Assembly (NCBI GenBank): GCA_964575335.1
Contig: CAZNPU010000033.1
Coordinates: 1 to 32,209 of the forward strand
Origin: CAZNPU01 sp964575335
GTDB lineage: Bacteria; Planctomycetota; Phycisphaerae; Phycisphaerales; SM1A02
DNA length: 32,209 nucleotides
Direction of reading: 5' to 3'
This document shows, piece after piece, positions 8,417-16,749 of this stretch. Position numbers and translations under genes: made by a program. Under the pieces are notes generated by a model that searched no databases, had not been told where the DNA came from, and worked only from the letters and a program-made list of their open reading frames with translations. Position 1 is the first letter of the stretch; the number at the start of each line of letters is the position of its first letter.

Positions 8417-8467
8417 ACGCTGAAAGAAAGGCAAGAAGCGGCCTGCTTTCACAGGCAGCCCTGCGAT

Positions 8468-8516
8468 GTGCGGCATGGTTTCCCGCACGTCAGGTGCGGA
8501 TGAGACAACGCTCATC
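8468..8516. terminator. Hairpins between convergent genes, possible bidirectional terminator
   Basis: Between the symporter stop and the end of the P-type ATPase lie two short stems: GTGCGG/CCGCAC (8468-8473 with 8483-8488) and GATGAG/CTCATC (8499-8504 with 8511-8516). There is no U-run on either side, so termination is only suggested by position. Confidence 0.3.
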
Positions 8517-8569
8517 GTACCGCCGGGCATGCCCTCGCGGAATACCGGCGTGCCGCACGCTTTTCAGCG

Positions 8570-11293
8570 TCATGCTTGAACTTCAGCCTGTGCGCGGTGG
8601 AGTTGTCGTTTTGCCCATATCCACTTTTGCAGCTCAACTGCCGGCACGACCAGCATCGCCATCGGAATGAGCATGATCCATGTCTGCAGCGACACCGGGC
8701 CGATCTCCAGCACGTTTGCGATGAACGGTACGTGCATGGCAATCACATGTGCAGCAAGCGCGCCGATCGCGCCCCAAAGCAGCGCCGGGCTGCGGAGCGG
8801 TGAAATCGCAAACGCTGACCTGGTTTCCGAACGACAATTCCCCAGATGAAAGTTCTCGAAAAGCACCATAAGCAGCAGCAGAATGTTGCGTGCTTCAGCT
8901 TGCGCCCAGCCGTTTTCGATCATCCACGCAAATGCGCCGAAGCCGATCACGGCCATGGTGATGGAACTCACGAGCAGTCGTTCGATCATGAGGCGGTTGA
9001 AAATGCCTTCCTTCACCGGTCGCGGTCGGCGCTTGAGCGTGTCGCCTTCGCCCGGTTCGAAGGCCAGTGCGACATCCTGAATGCCGCTGGTGGCGAGATT
9101 GAGCCAAAGCAACTGTACCGGAATAAGCGGCAGCGGAAAGCCAAAGACAATCGCCAGCAGCATGATGAGCAGCTCGGTGATTCCCGTCGAGACAAGCAGG
9201 AACACGACCTTGCGGATGTTGTCGTAGGCAATGCGCCCTTCGTCGATGCCCGCGACGATCGATGCGAAGTTGTCATCACTGATGACCAGATCAGCCGTCT
9301 CACGAGCGATATCGGTGCCGCTCTTGCCCATCGCCACGCCGATGTTCGCCATGCGAAGGGCGGGCGCGTCGTTGGCGCCGTCTCCAGTCACGGCGACGAA
9401 GTGCCCGGCGTTTTGCGCCGCCTCGACAATCTCCAGTTTCTGCCGCGGCGCGACACGGGCAAAAACATGCGCGCGATTGACGATCTTGATCATCTCATCC
9501 TGCGAGATATTCGCCAGATCTGATCCCAGCACGACTTCCGATTCGCTGTGCGTTTCTTCAATCAGACCAAGATCGCGTGCGATCGCCATGGCGGTGACGC
9601 GATGATCACCAGTGATCATCGCAACGCGCACGCCTGCATCGCGGCACGCCGCAACCGCCTCCCGCACGCCCGCGCGCAGCGGGTCGATCATGCCGACAAA
9701 ACCGAGGAACGTCAGGTTGGACGGCTCAGGCGGTGTGTGACCGGGTTGAACGCCATCCACGCCTTCAGCAAGCGCAAGCACGCGATAGCCGCGCGACGCC
9801 ATGTCGGCAACTGCAACTTTCCACTCAGGAATCGTGCGGCCAGCGATCATCCCATTTTCTTCGCTGCACATCGCCAGCACACGCTCGGGCGAACCTTTCA
9901 CAAACACGCGTGATTCGCCGTTCACACGATGGAACGTCGCGGCATATTGACGCTCGGATTCAAATGGGATTGCCCCGACCTGTGGGAACTGTTCACTGAC
10001 AAACTCGCGGCGCAGACCATGTTTGTGACCCAGCGCAAGCAGCGCGATGTCCACCGCGTCGCCACGCCATTTCCACCCCGCGTTGCGCGCATGCAGGTGC
10101 GCTTCGTTGCAGAGTACGCCGGCCCGTATCAGCGCATCAAGGGCAGCATTGCTACCCGGCGGAACCGCCTTGCCTGTCTCCGGCTGGATCACCTCCCCTT
10201 CGGGCACGAACCCCTCACCCGTTACGGTCAGCGTTTCTGCGGTCGCCAGCAGAATCTCGCGCACGGTCAATTCGTTGACGGTGAGCGTGCCCGTTTTATC
10301 GGTGGCAATGAGCGTGCAACTGCCGAGTCCTTCGACAGCCGCAAGGCGCCGCACGATCACATTTCGCCTCGCCATGCGGGTCATCGCCACCGCCAGCGCG
10401 ATCGTCATCGCTGCAGGCAACCCCGACGGAATTGCTGCGACCGCCAGCGCCACCGCAAACATGAGCATGTCAAAAGCTGAATGCCCCGTTGCGATTCCAA
10501 GCGCTCCGATTATTCCCGCAATGATGAACGTGCCCACCGCCACGACCTTCGAGAACGTCGTCATGCGCGTCATCAGCGGCGAGCGTCCGCCAGCAGTTCT
10601 CACGACATCAAGCGCGAGCTGTCCAGCCTGCGTCGAGGAACCTGTTGCAACAACGACGCCTTTGCCACGTCCTCGCGTCGCGATCGTTCCCGCAAATGCC
10701 ATATTGGCGCGATCGCCCAGCGGCGACTCTTCCTCGCCAATCCACGTTGGATCCTTCCGCACCGCCAGCGATTCGCCGGTCAGCAGTGACTCGTCGATCT
10801 CCAGTCCCACGCACTCCAGCAGCCGCACATCGGCCGGCACGCGATTGCCCGATTCCAGCCACACGATGTCGCCCGGCACAACGCGCTCGGCGGCAATGTC
10901 CAGAATCTCGCCGTCACGCTGCACCGTCGCGCGGATGCGCAGCAGTTTTCGCAGCGCAGCGGAGTTGCGTTCCGCGTTCCATTCCTGATATGCGCCGATC
11001 ACCGCGTTGATCGCTGAAGCAACGGCAATGAATATCGCATCTTTTGTGGCGCCGATCGCCAGCGCCACGCCCGCAGCAATAAGCAGGATGTACATGAGCG
11101 GGTTGGCGAACTGCCGCGCGAACACAACCAACACCGAAGGCGGCTTGCGCGCAGGCAGACGGTTCTCACCGAAGCGAGCCAGCCGACGCCGCGCTTCATC
11201 CTCGCTCAGGCCGGTCGAGCTTGCCTCAAGCGCCGCCAGCGCCGCAGTGGAATCGAGAACGTGCCAGGAGGTTGTCGACTGAACTGTTGACAT
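8570..11293 (-). CDS. P-type cation-translocating ATPase (P2-like), altered ion-site motifs
   Basis: A P-type ATPase of 907 residues counted from the ATG at 11293 (a TTG two codons earlier is possible; neither has a clear ribosome site). In order: an N-terminal cation-ATPase domain, the actuator motif TGES (172-175), the phosphorylation site DKTGTLT (Asp332), KGSPE in the nucleotide-binding domain (466-470), TGDGAND (636-642), and a C-terminal set of membrane helices. The overall plan is that of Ca2+/Mg2+/Na+-type P2 pumps. The ion-site motifs differ: helix 4 reads PSGLP (289-293) in place of PEGLP, and helix 6 reads NLATSG (732-737) in place of NLVTDG, so two acidic ligands of SERCA are Ser here. 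The transported ion is therefore uncertain. It is the last gene of a run with the UspA and antiporter genes. Confidence 0.92.
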   Translation of the reverse strand: MSTVQSTTSWHVLDSTAALAALEASSTGLSEDEARRRLARFGENRLPARKPPSVLVVFARQFANPLMYILLIAAGVALAIGATKDAIFIAVASAINAVIGAYQEWNAERNSAALRKLLRIRATVQRDGEILDIAAERVVPGDIVWLESGNRVPADVRLLECVGLEIDESLLTGESLAVRKDPTWIGEEESPLGDRANMAFAGTIATRGRGKGVVVATGSSTQAGQLALDVVRTAGGRSPLMTRMTTFSKVVAVGTFIIAGIIGALGIATGHSAFDMLMFAVALAVAAIPSGLPAAMTIALAVAMTRMARRNVIVRRLAAVEGLGSCTLIATDKTGTLTVNELTVREILLATAETLTVTGEGFVPEGEVIQPETGKAVPPGSNAALDALIRAGVLCNEAHLHARNAGWKWRGDAVDIALLALGHKHGLRREFVSEQFPQVGAIPFESERQYAATFHRVNGESRVFVKGSPERVLAMCSEENGMIAGRTIPEWKVAVADMASRGYRVLALAEGVDGVQPGHTPPEPSNLTFLGFVGMIDPLRAGVREAVAACRDAGVRVAMITGDHRVTAMAIARDLGLIEETHSESEVVLGSDLANISQDEMIKIVNRAHVFARVAPRQKLEIVEAAQNAGHFVAVTGDGANDAPALRMANIGVAMGKSGTDIARETADLVISDDNFASIVAGIDEGRIAYDNIRKVVFLLVSTGITELLIMLLAIVFGFPLPLIPVQLLWLNLATSGIQDVALAFEPGEGDTLKRRPRPVKEGIFNRLMIERLLVSSITMAVIGFGAFAWMIENGWAQAEARNILLLLMVLFENFHLGNCRSETRSAFAISPLRSPALLWGAIGALAAHVIAMHVPFIANVLEIGPVSLQTWIMLIPMAMLVVPAVELQKWIWAKRQLHRAQAEVQA

Positions 11294-11385
11294 GCGCAAG
11301 GTACATGAGGCATACCGAATTTTCGTTGCGCGCGGTTACATGGCACATCCGCGAAGGAATGCACCGCACTATGCCCCCAGCTTCT

Positions 11386-11883
11386 TCATAACTTCGCTTC
11401 GCCAGTTGCGTTGTCAGCAGGCGGCCGCACCACCAGCACCGAGCACGGCGCATTGAGCACAACCGCCAGCGAAACCGAACCGAGAAACAGCGAGCGGATC
11501 GCGCCGCGGCCCTGTGAACCGACCACAATCATGTCCGCTGCCCACCGCTGCGCTTCTTCGATGATCTTCTCTTTGGGCGATCCCTCGATCAAAGCCACCG
11601 ATATGGAAAGTTGCGGCGCAAGGTTGCGCAGTGATTCAGCCGCCCGAAGAAGAGCGTTGTTCATCTGCGCTCGTTCCTCCTGAACAAGCTGGTCATACAC
11701 CGACGGCGAACCGATGCGCGCCACGGAGCCGGCCGCATGGGACAAACGCCATGGCAACGTGTCCAGCGGCGCGTCGACGGTAATGATGCGTACTTCGGTT
11801 CCAGGTGGCCAGGGATGCCGACCGACTTCGCATACAGCATTATCGCTGCATGCAGAACCGTCGATGGCGAGGAGAATCTTCAT
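11386..11883 (-). CDS. Universal stress protein, UspA family
   Basis: A 165-residue single Usp domain. It begins MKILLAIDGS with the Asp that contacts adenine, and the nucleotide-binding signature G-x2-G-x9-G-S is intact (Gly122, Gly125, Gly135, Ser136), so it should be an ATP-binding member. It ends soon after the final strand SVLVVRPPADN, the normal length for a single-domain protein. It lies 18 bases downstream of the Kef-type antiporter and 92 bases upstream of the P-type ATPase on the same strand. This suggests co-expression and a role in sensing energy state or regulating the neighbouring ion transporters. Small cytoplasmic Usp proteins are known to partner with membrane transporters elsewhere; that link here is inferred. 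Confidence 0.93.
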   Translation of the reverse strand: MKILLAIDGSACSDNAVCEVGRHPWPPGTEVRIITVDAPLDTLPWRLSHAAGSVARIGSPSVYDQLVQEERAQMNNALLRAAESLRNLAPQLSISVALIEGSPKEKIIEEAQRWAADMIVVGSQGRGAIRSLFLGSVSLAVVLNAPCSVLVVRPPADNATGEAKL

Positions 11884-11901
11884 GATGCACCTTATAGGGG
11901 A

Positions 11902-13764
11902 TCAGTCGTTCATCTTCCATATCTTGCGGATCGCCGCCTGCATCTGATCGATCGTAGCGGAATCGAGATCGCGCAACTCCATGACCGCGCGGGTCATGCC
12001 CACGCCGGTCTCACCTTCCTCAAAGACGATTCGCGTGCATCCCGCGGCGCGCAGGGCTTCTCCCTCCGCGAGATATCGCGCCCGCATGATGATCTTGATA
12101 TCGGGGTTGAGTTCTCGAGCCGCCAGCACAAGGTCCACACGTCTTGCAGAGTGCGGCAGCGTTACCACAAGATAGGATGCGTGACGGAGCCCGGCCTGAT
12201 CGAGAATCTCCGGATGCGTCGCATCGCCATAGATTGCCGGCCATCCTTTTTTGGCCAGCGCCTCCACCGATTTTATGTTGGTCTCGACGATGACCGTTTG
12301 CATGCCGGCATCGCGCAGCATGGCATCGACGGCGCGGCCCACAGGTCCGTAACCGACGACCACAGCCAGAGGCATTGAGTTCGCAGCGATCTTCGGCTGA
12401 GCGTCGGCGTTGATGATGCGCCGACGGCGCTCGGAGCGTGCGTTGAGCAGTTTCCACAGCGTCGTTCGACGAAACAGCCATTGCTCGATGCGATCCAACG
12501 ACGCAAAGAGAAATGGATTGAGCGTAATAGAGATGATCGCTGCGCCAACAAGTATCTGCCGCCCCTCTTCGGGGATGAGATTATGCTCGAACGCCACCTG
12601 CCCAAGAATAAACGAGAACTCACCGATCTGCGCCAGCCCGATCGCAACGGTCAGTCCGGTTCTTGCGGGATAGCCAAGCAGCGCTACAACGAGCAGCGCG
12701 GTCAGCGGCTTGGCGATCAGGACAATCGCCAGGGCGCAGCCGACCATCCATGGCTGTTCAACGAGAAAAAGAGGGTTGAACAGCATTCCGACAGCAACGA
12801 AAAACAGCACCGCGAACGCATCACGCATCGGCAGAGCGTCCGCAGCCGCCTGATGGCTCGTGGGCGACTGAGAAACCACCATGCCCGCCAGGAACGCGCC
12901 CAGCGCCACCGATGCTCCGAAAAAGACCGCTGAGCCAACCGCAATAGCGATCGAAAAGACCAGAACCGTCAGCGTGAAAAGCTCACGCGACCGCAATCGC
13001 GCAACCCGCACCAGAATCCACGGCAAGACCCGCGACCCCGCCAGAAGCACAAGTGCAACCAGCGCAAGCAGCTTGGCCACCGCCCATCCGATCGTCACAA
13101 GCCCGCTGCTCGCACTCACAGCAGCAGCAGTTCCCGCTTCACCACCGCCGCTTGCAGCAACTGTCTCACCGGCGATGAACGTCGCCTCCTGCGCGGGGGC
13201 CCCCACGTCCATCGCCAACATCGGGACAAAAACCAGAGCCAGGACCGTGAAAATGTCTTCGACAATCAGCCAGCCGACCGCCACATGCCCATGCGAGGTG
13301 CTGAGCATGTCTCTGTCCATCAGCCCGCGCAGCAGCACCACCGTGCTGGCCACCGCCATCGCCATTCCGATCACCAGCCCGGCTTTCCACGACCAGCCGA
13401 ACAAATGAAACGCAACCATCGCCAGGATGGTGGCCACGAGGGTCTGTACGATCGCGCCGGGCAGCGCCACAGCTCTTACCGCAACCAGATCCTTGAGATG
13501 GAAGTGCAGCCCCACGCCGAACATCATCAGGATCACGCCGATTTCAGAGAGCTGCTGGGCGATTTCTTCATCCCCAACAAAGCCCGGCGTGTACGGCCCG
13601 ATGACGACTCCCGCAAACAGATAGCCGACGATCGGCGAAAGCCCCAGCCGCTGCGTGATAAGCCCGAGTACCCATGCGGCCGCGAACCCCCCAGCAAGGG
13701 TGGTAAGCAGCGGCAGACTGGTGATGTCCGCAGCAAATGTCAGGTAAGGGGCGACGCTCTGCAT
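11902..13764 (-). CDS. CPA2-type K+/H+ antiporter with C-terminal RCK (TrkA-N) domain
   Basis: A protein of 620 residues counted from the ATG at 13764; a TTG one codon earlier is also possible. The N-terminal 430 residues form the monovalent cation:proton antiporter-2 domain, with GYLFAGVVIGPYTPGF (48-63), MMFGVGLHF and the family GLAQIGEFSFIL block (about 376-387). A hydrophilic Ala/Gly-rich insert at about 186-222 lies between membrane segments. The C-terminus is a Rossmann-type RCK/TrkA-N domain with VVGYGPVGRAV (GxGxxG at 471-476), expected to bind NAD(H) or another nucleotide. The protein resembles YbaL/Kef-type systems, which exchange K+ for H+ during electrophile or osmotic stress. It is first in a minus-strand run with the UspA and P-type ATPase genes. 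Confidence 0.93.
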   Translation of the reverse strand: MQSVAPYLTFAADITSLPLLTTLAGGFAAAWVLGLITQRLGLSPIVGYLFAGVVIGPYTPGFVGDEEIAQQLSEIGVILMMFGVGLHFHLKDLVAVRAVALPGAIVQTLVATILAMVAFHLFGWSWKAGLVIGMAMAVASTVVLLRGLMDRDMLSTSHGHVAVGWLIVEDIFTVLALVFVPMLAMDVGAPAQEATFIAGETVAASGGGEAGTAAAVSASSGLVTIGWAVAKLLALVALVLLAGSRVLPWILVRVARLRSRELFTLTVLVFSIAIAVGSAVFFGASVALGAFLAGMVVSQSPTSHQAAADALPMRDAFAVLFFVAVGMLFNPLFLVEQPWMVGCALAIVLIAKPLTALLVVALLGYPARTGLTVAIGLAQIGEFSFILGQVAFEHNLIPEEGRQILVGAAIISITLNPFLFASLDRIEQWLFRRTTLWKLLNARSERRRRIINADAQPKIAANSMPLAVVVGYGPVGRAVDAMLRDAGMQTVIVETNIKSVEALAKKGWPAIYGDATHPEILDQAGLRHASYLVVTLPHSARRVDLVLAARELNPDIKIIMRARYLAEGEALRAAGCTRIVFEEGETGVGMTRAVMELRDLDSATIDQMQAAIRKIWKMND

Positions 13765-13767
13765 CAA

Positions 13768-14091
13768 CGGGTAACTTATAGGTAGCCTCGCTGCTCGACA
13801 ACGTGCTGAAAACAGAAATAATCGCTCTCAGCTTCGATTTTGATTTCAATTTCGAAGCTCCCGCACAGCCCCGGAAGCTCAGGCAGTCCTGGAAGCGAAT
13901 CGCCCATGTGCTGATGGCTGCTGGCAAGTCGATCGCTGCGCATTCAGACAAGGAGACAAAAAGACAAGGGGCTGAGGAGCATCTGGTTTTCTCCTTGTCT
14001 CCCTGTCTCCCCTTCTCCTTTTCTTGTCTGCTTGCCACCCCTTCCCCCAGAGCGGCACGCACACGACAGGCTGCGGCCCGTCACCAATGAA
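13768..14091. other. Intergenic region with a purine/pyrimidine palindromic repeat
   Basis: No gene is recognised between the antiporter start and the end of the phosphatase/haem lipoprotein gene. The middle of the region is taken up by the strand-biased inverted repeat described separately. Confidence 0.6.
13946..14029. repeat. Palindromic GACAAGG/CCTTGTC repeat element
   Basis: AGACAAGGAGA (13946-13956) pairs perfectly with TCTCCTTGTCT (13990-14000). Further GACAAGG and CTCCCTGTCTCC motifs extend the purine-rich left arm and the pyrimidine-rich right arm to about 14029. Spurious translations of this element read like GDKETRR and LSPCLPFS, a pattern I associate with dispersed extragenic repeats in cyanobacteria and some planctomycetes. 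It sits just downstream of the phosphatase lipoprotein gene, so it may also act in transcript ending. Confidence 0.55.
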
Positions 14092-15093
14092 CTACTGGTT
14101 GCGATACTTCGCGTGGCAGGCGTTGCAAGTGGTATCGATCTGCGCCAGTATTGCGCTGAGTCTTTCCCGCGGCGCATTTTCCAGCAGCGCCTCTTCCAGC
14201 TCGCTCGCATCCTCGCCGCTCTGCTTCATCCACTGAAGGTAATCCGCAGGCTGCGACTCGACCTCTTCATCCTCCATGAGGTTGCGAAAGAGATCCGCCA
14301 TGCGGCCCGCTTCCGCTACGGGCACAAGGTCAGGGTGATTTGCAGGCACGGTCCAGCCGGCCTTTTCGATTTCCCGAAGATGGACGAAAATGTGATCGAT
14401 CTCGACCATGCTCTGAACCAGACCCGTAGTCTGGTGCACCTGCGGAAACTCGTTGCTGGCAGCATCGATCGCAGCCTGATCGACAGGCTCCGCCACCGCA
14501 ACGCAGCCGTACAGCCCCGTGTACTTCGGCGAGGTGCCCGCAATCTTCATACGAGCTTGCGCCTGGCCGCTGTCGATGATGCCGAGCGACACGACGCCCA
14601 CGCTTGCAGCTGCGGCGCTGCGGTGCTTACCGTGATGACAATGGATATAGACGGGATGCGGGAGGTCGCGAAGAGCGCGCGTTATCTCCAGCTTGCGCGA
14701 CTCATCGATGCCGTTGTAGGAAATCGGCAGATGCACGTAACGCAAACCGTACGCCTGGGCCAGTTCGACCTCCGGCATAGCGCCATCGACGCTGATCACG
14801 GTGCGCACGCCCAGATCGCGCAGCGTCTTGAAGCCCGCCTCCCCTTCAGGCATAGAGCCGCTGAACACGCTGTCGCTGAAGGCCACCACATTGTGCAGGC
14901 CGGCGTAATCGCGCGGCGAATCATCGTGCATCGTCGGCCTGGCCAGAAGCGAAGCCCCAGCATGTGAAGATGAATCGACGCCCGCAGCAGGTCCCGAGCG
15001 CGATGAACACGCCCACAGCATGACCACAGCCACAAACACGGGAATGAAAAGAACAACGCGGCCGATAAGCTTCTTCATCTTCATGAAAACCAT
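14092..15093 (-). CDS. Lipoprotein: Cys-based phosphatase domain fused to a CxxCH haem domain
   Basis: The frame is open further upstream to 15435, but those residues overlap the end of the NERD gene and look non-coding. The ATG at 15093, followed by the basic MKMKKL stretch and a hydrophobic run ending LWAC (lipid Cys at about 29), gives a 333-residue exported lipoprotein. Residues about 70-185 resemble a dual-specificity/tyrosine phosphatase: VFSGSMPEGEAGFKTLRDLG, VRTVISVDGA and the P-loop HCHHGKHRS with Cys152 and Arg158 in the C-x5-R spacing. After an alpha-helical region of about 110 residues the protein ends with TTCNACHAKYRNQ, a haem c-binding CxxCH (323-327) placed as in cytochrome c prime, whose four-helix bundle would fit the preceding helices. 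Substrate is unknown; a redox-linked periplasmic phosphatase is inferred. Confidence 0.8.
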   Translation of the reverse strand: MVFMKMKKLIGRVVLFIPVFVAVVMLWACSSRSGPAAGVDSSSHAGASLLARPTMHDDSPRDYAGLHNVVAFSDSVFSGSMPEGEAGFKTLRDLGVRTVISVDGAMPEVELAQAYGLRYVHLPISYNGIDESRKLEITRALRDLPHPVYIHCHHGKHRSAAAASVGVVSLGIIDSGQAQARMKIAGTSPKYTGLYGCVAVAEPVDQAAIDAASNEFPQVHQTTGLVQSMVEIDHIFVHLREIEKAGWTVPANHPDLVPVAEAGRMADLFRNLMEDEEVESQPADYLQWMKQSGEDASELEEALLENAPRERLSAILAQIDTTCNACHAKYRNQ

Positions 15094-15253
15094 TATAAAG
15101 CCTGCAGAAACTGTGGGCAGCAAATGAATATCAAGCTCACTCCGCGCGGGCAGTGCAATGGAAAACCCAGCATCCAAAAAGATTGAAGATGCCCCAACCC
15201 ATCGGGATTGAAGAGCGCCCGTTGCGCTCGAAAACGTTGACTGCAACGCCGCT

Positions 15254-16279
15254 CTATCCTGTTGCATCCGGGTTGGTAAAGAACAGTCGTTCAGTGCCTG
15301 AGTCCGGACATACCAGAAAGAAGTCGGAGCCGGATTTGCGAATACGGCCTTTTTTGCCCGAGCCGTCGATGCGCGTATCGATCCATGTATTACCGCCGCA
15401 ATCCTGGCATTTGAAGTAGTAGCCGTACTTGCCATACAGAATGCAAAGATTGAGGGAATGGCATTTGCTGCACAGGAATTGCGGAGTCGGCGTGCTTGCG
15501 CTTTTTCCGGTCGCCTGCTTCATTGACGCCGGCTGGGATTTCAAATCAACTGGTGAAGGCGACTGCTTCTTTCGCGTATCTACCGCGGCTGTTGTTTGGG
15601 CAGTCATCTGTTCGACTGGGCGCGGCACATGCTGATCGAGCAGAAATTGCTGCAACCGGCGCATCTCGTCAGGTGTAAATCGATAAAGACCATCCTCGCA
15701 CTTGAGATCGAGATTGAGCAGACTCCCGCCTCGACGATGCGCTGCAATCCTCTCCTCAATGTCTTTGGTAATCTGATCCGCCTTGCGCACTTCAGGCGCG
15801 TGCCTGTCACCCTTGATGATCCCCTGGTCTGAAATTGCTACCCGTATCTCGATCGGGCAATGTGCAAATCCGCCCTGAAGCAGGCCCAGCAGTTTGCGAT
15901 CGCGCAACTCCGTCTTATGTGCCTGCAGCAATCGCCGCAACAACTCAGCTTGACGCTGCGCCTGCAGCACCGGCGAGGGCATGCCGACTTTTTTGTTTCG
16001 TCCGAAATATCGGACGAACTGACCGTCGGGCAAAATGTGGATTTCGCCGCTCACGCTCTTCGACTCGATTATGAACATCCCATGCGGGTGAACCACAAGA
16101 TGATCGATCTGCGCAACTTCACCTTCATGCTGAAGGCGCAGGTCGTTGAACACCAGCACGTCTGACCGGTGGTTGCCGAAAGCGCGTCGCAGGTAGAAGG
16201 CCATGTCTTTCTCAGCCCGTGCACCGGCTTGCGCCCGGATCGAATCCCCAACAACAGCGTCAGCCTCCTTCACAATCAT
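15254..16279 (-). CDS. NERD domain protein with C-terminal zinc ribbon
   Basis: A 341-residue protein. Residues about 20-130 form a NERD (nuclease-related) domain with the restriction-endonuclease-like core: EVAQIDHLVVHPHGMFIIES followed by KSVSG, giving Asp59 and the E-x-K pair Glu72/Lys74. A charged helical linker with low-complexity Gln/Pro/Ser/Lys follows at about 220-265. The C-terminus has a four-Cys zinc ribbon (CSKC at 270-273, CQDC at 291-294) and a partial second finger ending CPDSGTERLFFTNPD, similar to topoisomerase-type zinc modules. This suggests DNA binding and possible nicking or cleavage. NERD proteins often travel with mobile or defence genes, but no partner is visible. It lies 160 bases upstream of the phosphatase lipoprotein on the same strand. 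No strong ribosome site precedes the ATG. Confidence 0.88.
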   Translation of the reverse strand: MIVKEADAVVGDSIRAQAGARAEKDMAFYLRRAFGNHRSDVLVFNDLRLQHEGEVAQIDHLVVHPHGMFIIESKSVSGEIHILPDGQFVRYFGRNKKVGMPSPVLQAQRQAELLRRLLQAHKTELRDRKLLGLLQGGFAHCPIEIRVAISDQGIIKGDRHAPEVRKADQITKDIEERIAAHRRGGSLLNLDLKCEDGLYRFTPDEMRRLQQFLLDQHVPRPVEQMTAQTTAAVDTRKKQSPSPVDLKSQPASMKQATGKSASTPTPQFLCSKCHSLNLCILYGKYGYYFKCQDCGGNTWIDTRIDGSGKKGRIRKSGSDFFLVCPDSGTERLFFTNPDATG

Positions 16280-16749
16280 GAGTTCACTCGCACCTTACTC
16301 AATCTGTTCTGTCTCGCCACATTCACTGGCAACACCGCCACTTCAAATGGCATGAGCATCTCGAAGTGTTTCGCCGCCGCGCATCTTGTCAGCTTCGGAA
16401 TTCTTCAGGCCGGATTATATTTATCAGGCGGTATTTTGCATTCCGCCGCAAGCTTGCCCTTCTTCGACTGGCCTGCTCCGCAAGCCCGCCTTCCGCGCTC
16501 GGGACAACAAATCCGAGCGTAATCAGGAAGAGAGCCAGCGGTGCAGACCTCAGACGCATATGACAACAACCTCGCGATGGGGCGTGTGGCCCACGCTTTA
16601 CCTCCCCCACTCTCAGCATCGGACTCACAAAAAGTGCAGCCGAATGAAGATGGCGCACATCGAAAAACAGCGCCTCATGGAACGAGGAATGCAGCCCGTC
16701 GCCCCCCTTTTCTTTTCTATAATGCCCGTTCTGCGCAGCGGAGCGTTCG
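16280..16749. other. Intergenic region upstream of the Hen1 stub
   Basis: No convincing gene. Frames are open in places on both strands but their translations show no recognisable family. A TATAAT box lies near the right end (see separate entry). Confidence 0.5.
16718..16723 (+). promoter_or_regulatory. Possible -10 box upstream of the Hen1 stub
   Basis: A perfect TATAAT lies 27 bases upstream of the ATG at 16750. No TTGACA-like box is found at the matching distance, so this is a tentative promoter. Confidence 0.35.

Noticed and set aside
10047..10988. Plus-strand frame of 313 codons opposite the P-type ATPase
   Set aside because: Lies wholly inside the ATPase gene whose motifs are unmistakable; no independent support.
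14032..14967. Plus-strand frame of 311 codons opposite the phosphatase/haem lipoprotein
   Set aside because: Antisense of a gene with a lipobox, phosphatase loop and CxxCH; composition rich in Arg/His.
15094..15435. N-terminal extension of the phosphatase lipoprotein back to 15435
   Set aside because: It would overlap the NERD gene's 3' end and place 114 non-conserved residues before an obvious signal sequence.
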